Shown here piece after piece: positions 44,158 through 54,839 of a DNA stretch of 64,000 nt (position 1 is its first letter; the number at the start of each line of letters is the position of its first letter). A model generated the notes under the pieces. It saw nothing but the letters and a program-made list of their open reading frames with translations. It was not told the DNA's origin and ran no database searches. The stretch is taken from assembly GCF_019649055.1 (NCBI RefSeq), contig NW_026570271.1, forward strand, positions 186,001 through 250,000, in the 5' to 3' direction. Origin of the DNA: Paramacrobiotus metropolitanus (taxonomy: Eukaryota; Tardigrada; Eutardigrada; Parachela; Macrobiotidae). Made by a program: the position numbers and the translations under genes.

Positions 44158-45120
44158 TGTCGTATATGCTGCGTAGCATCGGACGATGATGATTTTTTTC
44201 GTCGAACTTGACGGCTAGGAAGCATTGTTCTCTTGCATCGAAGGATCTGTTCCTGTGCTGCACGGGATATACTTCTGAAAGCCGGCAAACCATTAGAATG
44301 GGCAACTACTGTATATTGCTACGTATAGGTCACTGAATGTTTCAGACAGCTGCATTAATCACGCAGCCGCAACGGATTAATCTACCATTGTGGTGCCAGC
44401 AGGCAGTGCAGAGTGCTTGCTGTCTAAGCTTTGGCTCACTAATACTGATATGATATCTTTACAAGAATTTTGAAATTTCTTAAATTTGATATTTTGTTCA
44501 GTGATTCTATGAAAAATTGTAATTTCTCATGTTCTAATTGTAAGATATAGTTTACAGTATTGTATGCGTTTTCGAATTGAATAGACTACTCTGTAGCTGC
44601 TCTTAAACTGTAAGTGAAAAGCTCTTTGCCATTGATCACCTTCTTGGTTTAGATCACCAACTCGAACCCATACAACTCTTTGGTTTAAAGATTACGCGAG
44701 GAGTGAGCAAAGTAACTGCCAAGCACAGCAATTTGCTTCTCTTGCATTGTTCCACTGCTTGAAACACAAAAATTCTAACAAAAGCAACAACTACATTCAT
44801 TTTCAACGCCGTTCCATATCAAAAAGCCAACTGTTATTGGAACTGGAACGGTGAACAACATATTTATACGAGTACTAAGCGCTAGGCCACTAATCACTTC
44901 GTAATAACAAAATTAATGGTCAAGGTCGAGCTCAGATTGAGACGATACGGAACGGTGCCGCGATGGTTGACTCTACAGTTGGGTACAAGCCTGTCCGGCA
45001 ATTTCTGTCGTAAAGGTACAGATAGTACATATTTAGCGCGAAGTTTGCGCTATAGCGATTGCCACTACATTACGTTTGGCGTAACACGCAAATTTGTGTA
45101 TTTCGCTGTATTGAACCGGC
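44158..45120. other. Gene-free stretch
   Basis: No gene or repeat recognised between the end of locus E and the QPS remnant. Confidence 0.45.
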
Positions 45121-45205
45121 AGAAATTACCGGACAAGCTTGTACATCACAACAGTGCATTGAGGAATTCGCAGTCGAAGGTTGAGCCTAAAAACGCGAAG
45201 CACTG
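45121..45205 (-). pseudogene. Isolated QPS exon start
   Basis: On the minus strand, CGTTTTTAG/GCTCAACCTTCGACTG has the same acceptor and AQPSTA start as the QPS exons at 25355 and 27627. Similarity ends within about 30 bp. A solitary remnant, evidence that a minus-strand family copy once lay here. Confidence 0.5.
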
Positions 45206-46911
45206 TTTTAAAGTTGCCAGTTGAAATGAAAAAAGATCGCCATAATTCTCAATACATTTATGGTATACCATCACCATGAAACATGCAGGTTACAGTAACT
45301 CATGCGGCTGTCTTCGTTCTACGTTTTCGTGAATTACGCTAGCAAATGTTACTAACAACTAACTACTTACATTAACAAATACCGTTTTTCCGATCCCAGT
45401 CGTGCAATTCGTTAGTCCATGAGTTTCCGACGTCTCTGTGGTTTACTTCAATGCATTGAAGGATGTAATTTTGCTACGGCTTGACGACTGCGCTGATTCG
45501 CAGAATCTTCATGGCTTGCAAGCGTTGCGGCATTAATTGGTCTGGATGCTGGATAGCATCTGTGGCACCTTCCGTACCAAATGAAAATATCCCAAAATTA
45601 TTTTTCGTGTTGAAATTACATTAGGCAGGTCAGTAGACGTCCTATGGTCATGCATTAATGGGTTGCATAACTGGATCACTTCTTCAAGTTTGCCCACTAC
45701 CAATGTTAAAAACACATGTAGACGCGGGTTTAGAAAATTTCTGTTTTATTTGATTTCTACCCTGTAGGCTTTACTATCTGTCTGCGGGTGTTTTCCACGT
45801 TATAACTGTACGAAGTGGCTATATTCTGTTATGTCTATAGAAATATGTCGTCATGTACACCACTGCAAGCTGGTCGTTGAGCAAGGTAGAGCTTGTCTAC
45901 CACTACCAGCGTTGATCATCATTGCATATACGGTACCCAGTGTGCTACCATAACATCAGCCGGAAATGCAAGAATCAGCTCCACCCTCGCACAATGGGAG
46001 AATAGTGGCACCTACCAGTGTGCACGGTTAAAAAATATCCCCGCTGACGGGCTATGCGCTGGCACTATCTCCGAATTCCATCCAATATTACCATTTTGCT
46101 TCCCATGGTAACGTACCTGCCATAAATTTACTGGCTGTTGCCATAAGAAAGATACCTGTTCCCATTATGTCAGCACCCGTCGGCCATCCGGATTCCGCAC
46201 CCACACGCGACCAGCAACAAGTTGCTAGTAAGCAACTGGAAAAGGTTGCGGCAGAAGATAAAACATAAAATTCGGTCAGCCCTATTTAGGTGATGCCGAT
46301 CCAATAATTATACTTACTCGTACATACACAAGACTTTCGTTTATGAAAACATGCTTCCCTACCATAATCGGTGTGACTTGAAAACGGCAAACTATTTTGT
46401 TAGTTTATATTAACTGCACATAATACGAGTATGATATTGCAGTCGCCGGGTAATAACATGAGAGCAATCATCTGAATAACTGTATGATGAAGAAAACATA
46501 TCGATGCCATATTCGATGGTGACGTATTTTTACCAAACAAATTGTTAAGGTGATTTTTTCCGCATCTGCGCAGAACATTCGTAAACTGTACAGCCTATTT
46601 AGTCAGTTCGATAATGATATTCTTGTGCCAGGCTGTTTTCTCCCGGGATTCGGGCCCAGTACTTCTCCCGAGATTTCCTTGGGTGTTTCTGTCACCCGGT
46701 CTGATTTCGTAAAAAAGGCATTCATGGATTGATGTGCCGAGCACCGTCAAAATACGAGCCAGGACGGATGCGTTTTAATTGTAACAATTTCGCTGCAAAT
46801 ATACGTAGTTCAGTACCCAGACGTACCAATTAACGTCAAACATTGCGCGATAACTCTGTTTAAACATATTGTCGCCGTCACGTCTCGTCTGCACAACACA
46901 CGTCAAAAGTG
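45206..46911. other. Gene-free stretch with a T repeat
   Basis: No gene recognised apart from a T-type dispersed repeat at 46050-46290 (GCACTATCTCCGAATTCCAT, CCCATGGTAACGT, GCGACCAGCAACAAGTTG). Small frames at 45533-45715 and 46550-46732 match nothing. Confidence 0.45.
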
Positions 46912-48121
46912 CTACCTGGCGAAATGGGTCAGTGCTTCTTCTTCCATATTATCGGCAGGCAAATAAATGTTTGCTGTGGCTGTTTCGGCGTGCTCATATC
47001 CAGGGATGTGATCGAAACTAGAAATGGTAGCACGTCTACAGATATGTGTACTGCCTGGATCACAACGCTGGATGATCTTCGCTATAGCGGACCTCGGCGC
47101 CCATGTGGTGTTATGTTGCCGCCCTCTTCATTAGCTGGCAGTGCAGAAACAAGCTGTTGTTCTTCAAGATTATCTGATTCCATGACACTCCCAGACTGTT
47201 CCGCAATCTCCGCGTTATTCTGCGGACTTTTAGTATCCGGTGAGATCGATTCTTCGCATGACATTTTCAACATCCTGTGGACAGTACTGTGGTGGATTTT
47301 TAGCCGTTCCGCTATGACCCTGAGCGACAATCCCTGTGTCCGGAGTTTCAAAGCAGCAGTTCTCTTCTGCAGGCAATTTTGATGCATGCGTTCCCGAAAG
47401 CTTTTATCATTTTGCAGCAACAAGATTTCCAAAGTGCTTTCCGACAGTCCGATCTTCTCCAAAATGTGCGCTTTGGTGTCCCCTTTTACAAAGCAGGTAA
47501 GTACTTCCTTTTTCTGCTCCTGACTGATAGGAAGGTTATCATGAGCCGCCATTCTTAATTTTTCCTTGTAAAGAAAATATGTCACTTGGTGATAAGTGAC
47601 GCCCGCGCGTTCCATGATTTGCTGTCGTGTGTACCCAGCCGTGCGCAGTTCGCGGATCAGCCGTTTCTTTTTCTCATTTATCGGTTCGCTGCGTGACGAC
47701 CTTCGTTTTTTAGTTACCGCACCAGTGGCTCTAGGTTCACGGGCTACTGCAACTTCTTCCGGATCCCGCCGTCTGGAGCTGCATTCCGCTCGGCCAGTAT
47801 GTTGGAATGTTCGTTTCCAGTTTTTCTGTTTCTTTTGTGCGCCATGAGCTTTTTGGTCACAGTCACATTTGACTGATTCATATCGCAGATCCGCAAATTT
47901 TCGATCGCTGGCATCCAGCTTCTCCGATTGATCAGTGACGAAAGCTTGAAGCGGCCTGTATTGGTACTCGTACTCTTCGAAGCTTTCGTCGCACAGCAGC
48001 CATGTGCTAAAATCATCCGGCAGTTTGACACCATTTGGTACAAGTACAAGCGGATCGTCGCTACTGGCTTCCATCAGATTTTCCTCGTTATTGAAGGCCA
48101 CCAACGATTGTGCCATGGTTT
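46912..48121 (-). pseudogene. Locus H: ZSW domain fused to an HTH array, frameshifted at the tail
   Basis: The acceptor ACTTTTATAG is followed in phase 1 by ETMAQSLVAFNNEENLMEA (ATG 48116). The ZSW part follows (WLLCDESFEEYEYQ, FADLRYESVKCDCDQK, FQHTGRAECSSRR) but lacks the HNHP end. HTH units follow directly in the same frame: KKRLIRELRTAGYTRQQIME, KEVLTCFVKGDTKAHILEKI, and AALKLRTQGLSLRVIAERL. The acidic segment ends in NITPHGRRGPL and a stop at 47082. A 2-nt insertion near 47093 explains this; in the next frame the family tail resumes (SAIAKIIQRCDPGST...) to 46914. This is the only copy where ZSW and HTH share one intact frame, showing they belong to one protein. Most of it (to about residue 340) could still be translated. 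Confidence 0.65.
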
Positions 48122-48820
48122 CTATAAAAGTACATACGTCGCGTAATGGCCCTGAGGAATAATTTGGGTTACACATACGAGGGCTCCACCGTTCCAAACC
48201 CTTGATGGCGATTTATGCGCACTGGATTTACTCCTACGGCACGTGATTTATTACTACTCGTAGCAATTCAAGAAATAAATTAATACCTTTTCTAACCGCC
48301 TGCCGACTCGCGCGAGTATTACATTGGACGAAAAAATCTACTTAACTTCGGAACCGGTTTTGCGGCTTTAGCCCTGTGCGACAGCGCAGACAGAGAACAG
48401 AGAGAGCACGGCTAAAAAGCTGATTTATGCGGAGAGCCATCCGCACGGCAGATGATTGGTCGACCTTTTCGCCGGACGCCAACTATCTGGGTAAGGGAGA
48501 GATGGTGGGAAAGAAAACAAGTCAAAGATGATCAAACCAACAGTTCAAGTAAACTTCAAAAAGAAAGACTACATAACTTCGAATCCAGATTCAAACCACA
48601 ACTCGCAAAGCGTAAACCGAAAAGAATGCAAATAAGCTAAGCCGCATCACAGAATATGTAGCGCAGTGTAATGATGGTTGCCGCGCTACTGCTCCGTGAG
48701 CGGATATAGCGACGGATATGCGGCGCTTATTCATCGTATGCCCTGTAATCCGACAGCGGCTAACGGCCTGGAGTTATGTAAACTTTGTCATCCATTGTAT
48801 GCGATAGTGCGCTGGGATAA
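48122..48820. other. Upstream of locus H
   Basis: No ORF recognised. The stretch 48140-48400 weakly resembles the sequences upstream of the ZSW exons at 4084 and 29801 (GTCCAATGTAAT, GGCGGTTAGAAAA on the minus strand) and 48980-49080 (GGGCTCC.CCG). It may hold the 5' intron or promoter. Confidence 0.4.
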
Positions 48821-48822
48821 TA

Positions 48823-48974
48823 TCAGCTGAAGCACCGCAGTTTAAAGCTAGCTAGAGTTATAAAATTGGGGCGTCGTCTGGGCACATTCTGACAAATATC
48901 CTTTGTGAGTGGAGGATTGTTTTCCATCAGATTTTTCTCACTGTCGAAGGAAATCAACCGCTGTGTCATAGAAT
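48823..48974 (-). pseudogene. Truncated second ZSW exon start
   Basis: The acceptor TATATTGTAG then phase 1 DSMTQRLISFDSEKNLMEN, clearly homologous to the start of locus H (MAQSLVAFNNEENLMEA). Similarity is lost after about 25 residues and the frame stops at 48823. The upstream flank also matches locus H's upstream flank, so this is a partial tandem duplicate of the locus H 5' end. Confidence 0.6.
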
Positions 48975-49132
48975 CTACAATATAAAAATCAAAAAATTAC
49001 GTGCTTATCGAATAATTCGAATTACGCATACGCAGCTGAGGGGCTCCTCCGCTCAAAACCACTGATGGTGAATTATCCTTTTTGAACGCTGTATTAACTA
49101 AATACAAATATTAGACCAACCAATACAGCTTA

Positions 49133-49285
49133 GGACAAAATGGTCGCATACCCAACATCTCCACATTCAGTACGAATGCAGCGCAGTGCACTGTACGACT
49201 GAGTTCAAAATATCCGTTTCGTACAAGTGCACTGCACCGCTTGCGTACAGAATGCTGGGTATGGGGCTATGCGACCATTTAGTCC
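49133..49285. mobile_element. 153-bp TA-flanked hairpin element (MITE)
   Basis: The arms GGACAAAATGGTCGCATACC and GCGACCATTTAGTCC (inverted) form an imperfect hairpin across the whole element, continued by AGCGCAGTGCACTGTACGA / TCGTACAAGTGCACTGCACC-type pairs, trimmed here. TA flanks both ends (49131-49132, 49286-49287). Non-coding; Tc1/mariner-type MITE inferred. Confidence 0.75.
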
Positions 49286-49555
49286 TACATTGTATAAAGA
49301 ATACTGAGTACTCTGCATTAAATTACATAAAGTCGCGGGAATATACCAAGAGAGTGCTGTAAGGTAGTAAGGATAGAATAGCCCCTTTTTCGCCGCGGCA
49401 TGTTGCAGGAGGGAATGGTGAACTCGGTACCTTCTGTACTAGGTACCACACTGACAAGCTTTGTTAATTATTTTAGTACTATCTAAAATTTTGCGAAATG
49501 AAAATTGAAATTACAGTAAATAAATTATTAGCGCACCAGCACCTGTACATAGAGG
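49286..49555. other. Gene-free stretch
   Basis: AT-rich, nothing recognised except short GGTACC-containing duplicates near 49425-49445. Confidence 0.4.
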
Positions 49556-50070
49556 TGCACAAGAACCGACAGCCCAGCTGCTGGCACAACCTCTAAGTTC
49601 CATCAAGTCTTTTCATTCGCTTCCTATGGTAACGTCCATACCAAATATCTATCGAGATAAGCAGAAATGCCAGGTATGCACGCGTCGGTCATGCAACCGG
49701 CAACGCGTTATTAGTGGACAGTCTGAAAAACATGTGTCGATTATTGGCAGGTGTGTTCTGTTTTTCTGGGTAACTTGTAAATTTGGGGCAACCCGTAGGA
49801 CAACAAATATGCTTTGTTTGGTGTGCAAACGTGGTTTATATTGCAATTAGCCAGATCAGAGCTGCTTTCGTTGCTGCCGAACAGCTGTTCAATTAGAGCG
49901 CAAGAGATCTTTGGGGCAGTATGATCTGCGGTATTAGGTGTGCTTACTGCTTTCTGTACATATTCGATTAGCCTGCTAGGCAGCAGGCGGCTCGGCGTGG
50001 CAGGGTACTTACTGTACAGCGCTGCAATTCGGTCGGTTCAGGGAGATTGATAGGGCTGATGGCGTTATTT
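49556..50070 (+). repeat. T/S dispersed repeat, tandem copy 1
   Basis: Landmarks in order: AAGTTCCATCAAGTCTTTTC, CTATGGTAACGTCC, CAACCGGCAACGCG, TCAATTAGAGCGCAAGAGAT and GCTGCAATTCGGT. The same order recurs 515-560 bp downstream, so the two are head-to-tail. Confidence 0.6.
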
Positions 50071-50079
50071 GCATAAAGA

Positions 50080-50610
50080 GCCCCGTACCGTTTTAAGTAT
50101 CTCCAAATTCCATCACATCTGGCCCTTTCGCTTCCCATGGTAACGTCCACACGGACGATACCGTATAATAACCGACATAAGTCACATAAACCATATGCGA
50201 GTAATGTCTGCACGGGTGGGCCATGCGCACCACACATGCGACCGACAACTCTTTGTTAGAGAGCAATTTGGAAAGCATGTATCGTAAATTTTTGTTCGTG
50301 TACCGTTTTTTTTCTAATTATAGGTAATTTTTAAATTTGAGTCAATCCAGAGAAAAAAATACGCTTTTTGCCTTACAAACGTATTTTGTTTTGGATTGTA
50401 TTATTATCGGTCAGATTGGAGCTTTTTTCGTTCCTGCTGGACACTTGCTTAATCAGAGCGCAAGAGATCTTAGTGTCTACAGAATTGCAGGTGCGCCCGC
50501 TGTATTCGATTGGCTTGCCTGTGAGGCTGCTGACGGCTGTCGCTGCAGAGACAACGCTGCAATTTGGTTCACTGAGATGGAAAGTGGACGGATGTACTTT
50601 TAACACTGAT
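50080..50610 (+). repeat. T/S dispersed repeat, tandem copy 2
   Basis: Landmarks: TATCTCCAAATTCCATCA, CCCATGGTAACGTCCAC, GCGACCGACAACTC, TTAATCAGAGCGCAAGAGAT, TATTCGATTGGCTTGCCTG and GCTGCAATTTGGTTCACTGA. ORFs covering it on both strands are incidental. Confidence 0.6.
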
Positions 50611-51268
50611 TATTTTTGTCGTTTTCTGAATATTGAGGTTTTTGTCGGCTTTATCGGACGTTTTCAACTTCTCATCATCGTATCGACTGTGTTTCAGAAT
50701 TCGTTATCGTTACTGGTTGTAGGCTTGTAGGTAAGCACACTTTTCAAATTTACATGTACGTCTTACACCTGTTGGCCAATGGCCATAACTAATAAATTAC
50801 AAATAATTTTTTCTATGATTAACGAGACTTACTTGCAACTAAAAATAATTTTCGTGCTGAACATTCAGTAACTCAAACGCAGAGGCTCGAATTATTGAAT
50901 TTGCTACGCCGGCGCCGCGCGGCGCTACATTTTACTACGGTTGCGTTAACGAAGTACTATGTTGGGAGGGATATCGTAAGCATTTTACTTGACCGTGTGT
51001 GCTTTTTCGACTGTATCCACACTAGACAGTTGTTTTCCACCTCAATAAATTAATTTGTACTATTGTGCTCCATTTCGTAATGCCGCTGCTTGCAGTAGTT
51101 GCCCGTTTTGGGATGGACTTGTTATGACAGCAGTTAGTTTAGTTCCAGAGAGAGATGACATGTTTACAAATGACAGCTTAGTTCTTAAAAAAGTTTCTTT
51201 GTAGTAGGAAAGATTGGAAGCTGTTCATCCCGGTAGTGCTCGTTTCCAAGTGACCAAACTACGAAATC
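50611..51268. other. Upstream region of locus F
   Basis: No gene recognised. The last 60 bp before the ATG resemble those before 40618 (AAGTGACCA, ACGAAAT.ATGGA). A promoter is expected, but no TATA box or initiator can be picked with confidence. Confidence 0.35.
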
Positions 51269-51853
51269 ATGGATGAGGAGAAAAGGCGGCTTGCTTGTAA
51301 ACTGTACAAAAGTGGCACTGGATGGCGGCAAATCCAGAAACGCGTGGGCATCAGCAGCCGTGTACTACTAAATATTATCCAAACAGAAAAACTGCCGGAA
51401 AGACGCACTACAGTGACAGAGGACGAGAGAAATGAGATCGCACAGCTGGCACGCGAAGGGAATAGAAGTATGGCAGAAATTGCGGAGCAGTTCAACATTT
51501 GCCTGAATACCGTGTATCGAATTCGGAGAAACGTCGTCAAGTTCGGCAGCTCAAAAACGACTAATGAAAAAAATCTGCAGCAAAATAGACATAATAAGGC
51601 GTTGCAAGCGGCTGTTCTGAAACTCCGGGCTGAGGGACTGACAGTTGACGCCATAGCTAGGCAGGTGAACCTATGCAGTCGCACGATAGGCAGAATGCTG
51701 AAGGGAAGTCGCTGGGACGAATCGAGGGCGCCGGATGGGCCTTCCCCGAGCAGCGCGTCTCCCGATTTGGACTCGAGTAATGCCACGGCAGATCACAACG
51801 CCGACGACGAGGCCATGAGCCATGATCCAGGGGAAAACCAAGTTGGTACGTGA
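51269..51853 (+). CDS. Locus F exon 1: three-HTH segment
   Basis: ATG at 51269 (MDEEKRRLACKLYKSG). Three helix-turn-helix units: RRLACKLYKSGTGWRQIQKR (VGIS...), NEIAQLAREGNRSMAEIAEQ (FNICLN...) and AAVLKLRAEGLTVDAIARQV (NLCSR...), followed by an acidic Ser/Pro tail (PDGPSPSSASPDLDSS) ending GENQVG. The conserved donor GTTG/GTACGT at 51845/51846 leaves phase 1; if unspliced, the frame stops at 51853 after one more codon. The next coding exon is 53396. Close paralogue of 40618-41142, which lost most of the third unit. Likely a DNA-binding module; three tandem units would read an extended site. Confidence 0.7.
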   Translation: MDEEKRRLACKLYKSGTGWRQIQKRVGISSRVLLNIIQTEKLPERRTTVTEDERNEIAQLAREGNRSMAEIAEQFNICLNTVYRIRRNVVKFGSSKTTNEKNLQQNRHNKALQAAVLKLRAEGLTVDAIARQVNLCSRTIGRMLKGSRWDESRAPDGPSPSSASPDLDSSNATADHNADDEAMSHDPGENQVGT

Positions 51854-53395
51854 ATTAACGAGCTGCTCGTAGATACGTTATTGAACATGCTCTTTATTTG
51901 TGCCCAAATTCCTCGAAAGTGTAGTTTTTCTTGCCTTACGACGTATACATGGAAACACTGAAAAAATTCATAATTTGTGTAGGTATACAAAACAATGTGC
52001 ATATATTTAAATACGCGATTGTAAGTAAGTACGGTAAAGCTTTCGATTGAGCAAAGTTTGCCTTACATATAGATACAAATACGTTTGTAAATGTACGTAT
52101 ATCTTTCATCAATCTATGGTGGAACGCTCTTTTCTTGCATATTTCTACATTTCTTGGGCACGATTGACTGTTATTATAGTGTACTAACTTCCGCGTGTAC
52201 TAACACGCGTGTACTAACACGTGGAAATAGGGAGGAAGTTCACCGTTAGCCAGTTCAGACGCAGTGAGCGGTGCATGATATTTGATTTGCCCTTTGCATT
52301 TGTATTTTTTGTCTCAGGGAAAAGCCCAGTTATGGCCGGTTTGCAGGAAATGTTCTGTGTGCACAAGCCGGTCCGGATGATGAGCACGAAAAAAACCGCG
52401 AGAAAAATGAATCCAAGGGGTACGCCAGCTTACATACTACGGCGCGCCACGCCACACTATTTTAAAGGTTACATGGATTTCACATGGCTGGTGCTTAATT
52501 GCCAAATACAGAAACACTCGTAGTCTCGTATTAATGGACGCAAACAGAAACACCGTAATCGCCTGGTGAATGGTTGTTAGACAAAAGTCGGGGCAACCTA
52601 AAGGCGATCCAACTGTGAAGCAAATTTTCCATTGCAACAAATGTTTGTCGTAGTGGCCATCGTTCAATGCGCTAACAGTGCGCTCAGCATGCACAATAGC
52701 TGCATCTTTACGTGTTACATTTCCGGACCGTGTTGTAAATGCCGTCTGTTTCCGCTGTCGGTCAAGGTTGTTTACCGTAATTAGTGGCACGTTAAAGAGC
52801 CGGATGAGAGGAATGGGGCGAGGTGCCGTCAACACCTTTGCCCTTTCAATTTACCGTCCCAAAATGCCGTTCCGAAAGCCTTTGCCGTTAATCAACCGTT
52901 AAAAGATAAATTGCCGCTAACGATTTGCCGTTGCCACATTTTCTTGTTTTAAGTTTTAGGTAAACAAAACTTAACATACACGTACAGATACATCGACAAA
53001 TGTGGTACATTCTAAGTTTTTATTATTATTTTTAATTATCTTGTACGTGCGCATGTGAAATTTTACGCAGCGTCGCACAAGTAATTAATTACTTTTTTAC
53101 GGTTATTCAACGGCAAAGGCTTTCGGAACGGCATTTTTCGACGGTAAACTGAAACGGCAAAGGTATTGTCGGCGGCACATGCAAAGGTAGGGAGTTGTAA
53201 AAGGCAAACTGAAACGGCAAAGGCAAAGGGGACGCAAAGGTAAAGTAGGCCGACCCACAGAAACATGGATTTGCTCTTAATAACACACATATGTTTTGAC
53301 TATATCACTGCCTCTCCCTTCCGTTTCCGCTGAAAGTAATCAGTGCCTGCTGTTCATGATCATGATCAACACCCGCGTTTGGTTGTCCCCTTCAG
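51854..53395. other. Putative intron 1 of locus F
   Basis: No coding signal. It contains the 52821-53180 inverted-repeat element and, at 53195-53250, a further partial copy of its terminal repeat (AACTGAAACGGCAAAGGC). Small frames such as 52437-52835 (minus) have no support. Confidence 0.45.
52821..53180. mobile_element. 360-bp inverted-repeat element (TTTGCCGTT MITE)
   Basis: The first about 85 bp (GGTGCCGTCAACACCTTTGC...AATGCCGTTCCGAAAGCC...AACCGTT) are repeated inverted at 53093-53180. The middle is AT-rich and non-coding. A related fragment lies at about 1035-1130. I see no clear target duplication, so the superfamily is undecided. Confidence 0.7.
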
Positions 53396-54839
53396 ATATC
53401 GACGGCCACGACTGTTGCGTGAGGTCAGCAGTTACTTCGAACTACAACTCAATTCATTTCATGATTTTTTAGGCGGAAATTCTTACCTCAACAATGTGGC
53501 AAAGATACCGGGACTCCCGACGGATAGTGTCGGCACTATCCGTCGTACACCTGGACGCCGACGCCTGCAGGATGGTGAGCCACCCAAGACTGTCCGAAAT
53601 CAACGCGATGCAGCGTCCCAAAGGGCACTTGCAGTCAAGGATCCACACCATGGAGACTCTATGGCTGAACACATGCAAAGCGAGGGGACTGTGGATGGGA
53701 AAAAAAGGCGGCTGATCTACGATTTGCGCAAAGCTGGCTGCACATGGCGGGAAATCGCGGAACGCGTGGGTGTTAAATTGAAAACACTCCTCAAAATTCT
53801 CCAGACAGCAAAATTGCCTGTGCGACTGACTGAAACTCAAAGAAAAGAGGTTCAACAGCTAGCACGTAATAGAGACCAAAGTCCGACAGAAATTGCAAAA
53901 CAATTCAACATTAGCGTGTGGACCGTGAAGAATTATCGGCGAATACCGGCGACCAGTGCGCAGAAGAAAAAGATCCTCCAACTATTCCATCGCGGATATT
54001 CAAAAACCGATATTATGCAGGAGGTTAAGTTAAGCAAAGCATCTGTAGCGACAGTAATTTCCCGCAATTTACCCGGGCAAAAGACGACCTCCATTAGTCA
54101 TAAACAAAAGAATGACATACTTCGCTGCTTTAAAGAAGGTCACGGTGGGCAGTACATCCGACAGAACTTCGGAATCTCCAAAAGCACTTTAAACGAGATT
54201 TTGCAACAGCATGGGACGTCCCTCCAGGAACGTTCCCAAAGGAACTACCAGCAAAGGCGAGCGGATGTTCAGAAACTCCGTGCCGATGGGTTGTCAGTGA
54301 AAGCAATAGCGAAACAGTTGGAAGTGTGCGTTGATACGGTAAGAATTATTCTGAAAAAAACTTCGAGCCAAGGTTCGATCGCGCTAGTTGGGCGTTCGGT
54401 CAGCTTGGAGTCACCTGAAATGGATTGGAACAGAGCCGCGGAAGAACAATCCGCTGGGATACTGGAAAGTAACGAGAAGGGCGGTAACAACACGGTTAAT
54501 GGGGTCCGGAAATCGGCTCGGTTGATCGCCCTGCAACAAAGAAATCCAAGGTGCGGACGCAAAACGTTTTACGAAGCAGAAACTTCCGAATCAGAAACAT
54601 CCGATGCAGAAGCTTCTGATGCGCAGACTTTGAAAGCAGAAATTTTTGATGCCGAAACTTCTGGTGCAGAAACAGGAACTTGCGATGCAGAGAGTTCTGA
54701 AGCAGAAAGGGAAACCTCCGATGGAGAGATTCCTGATGAAGGAAATGTCGGATTTGAATTCAGCGGCCTTGATGAAGGTAAGATCGCAAAGCCACATGCA
54801 GTTACTGATGGCGGTGGTTACAGGCTCACAGCAAGATAG
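53396..54839 (+). CDS. Locus F exon 2: FDD module and five-HTH array
   Basis: The acceptor TTGTCCCCTTCAG is followed by REVSSYFELQLNSFHDFLGG (FDD module), a linker with PHHGDSMAEHMQ, then five consecutive HTH units of about 40 residues: RRLIYDLRKAGCTWREIAER, KEVQQLARNRDQSPTEIAKQ, KILQLFHRGYSKTDIMQEV, DILRCFKEGHGGQYIRQNFG and DVQKLRADGLSVKAIAKQL. Next come RKSARLIALQQ and an acidic AETSE-repeat tail. The frame is open from before 53396 to 54839; a donor GAAG/GTAAGA at 54777/54778 leaves phase 1, so the last 20 residues may be intronic. The FDD part is 2 nt longer than in other copies, so splicing from exon 1 in phase 1 would not enter this frame. Translation could start at an internal ATG (MAEHMQ), or the locus has a lesion. 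Longest HTH array in the window. Confidence 0.65.

Noticed and set aside
51259-51786. 175-residue open frame antisense to locus F exon 1
   Set aside because: It is the mirror of the conserved HTH frame; its sequence is dictated by the sense codons and no start, splice site or paralogue supports it.
53343-53395. Extension of the locus F exon 2 frame upstream of 53396
   Set aside because: The frame is open by chance to a GTG; the TTGTCCCCTTCAG acceptor aligns with acceptors of the paralogous exons at 43444 and 55833.
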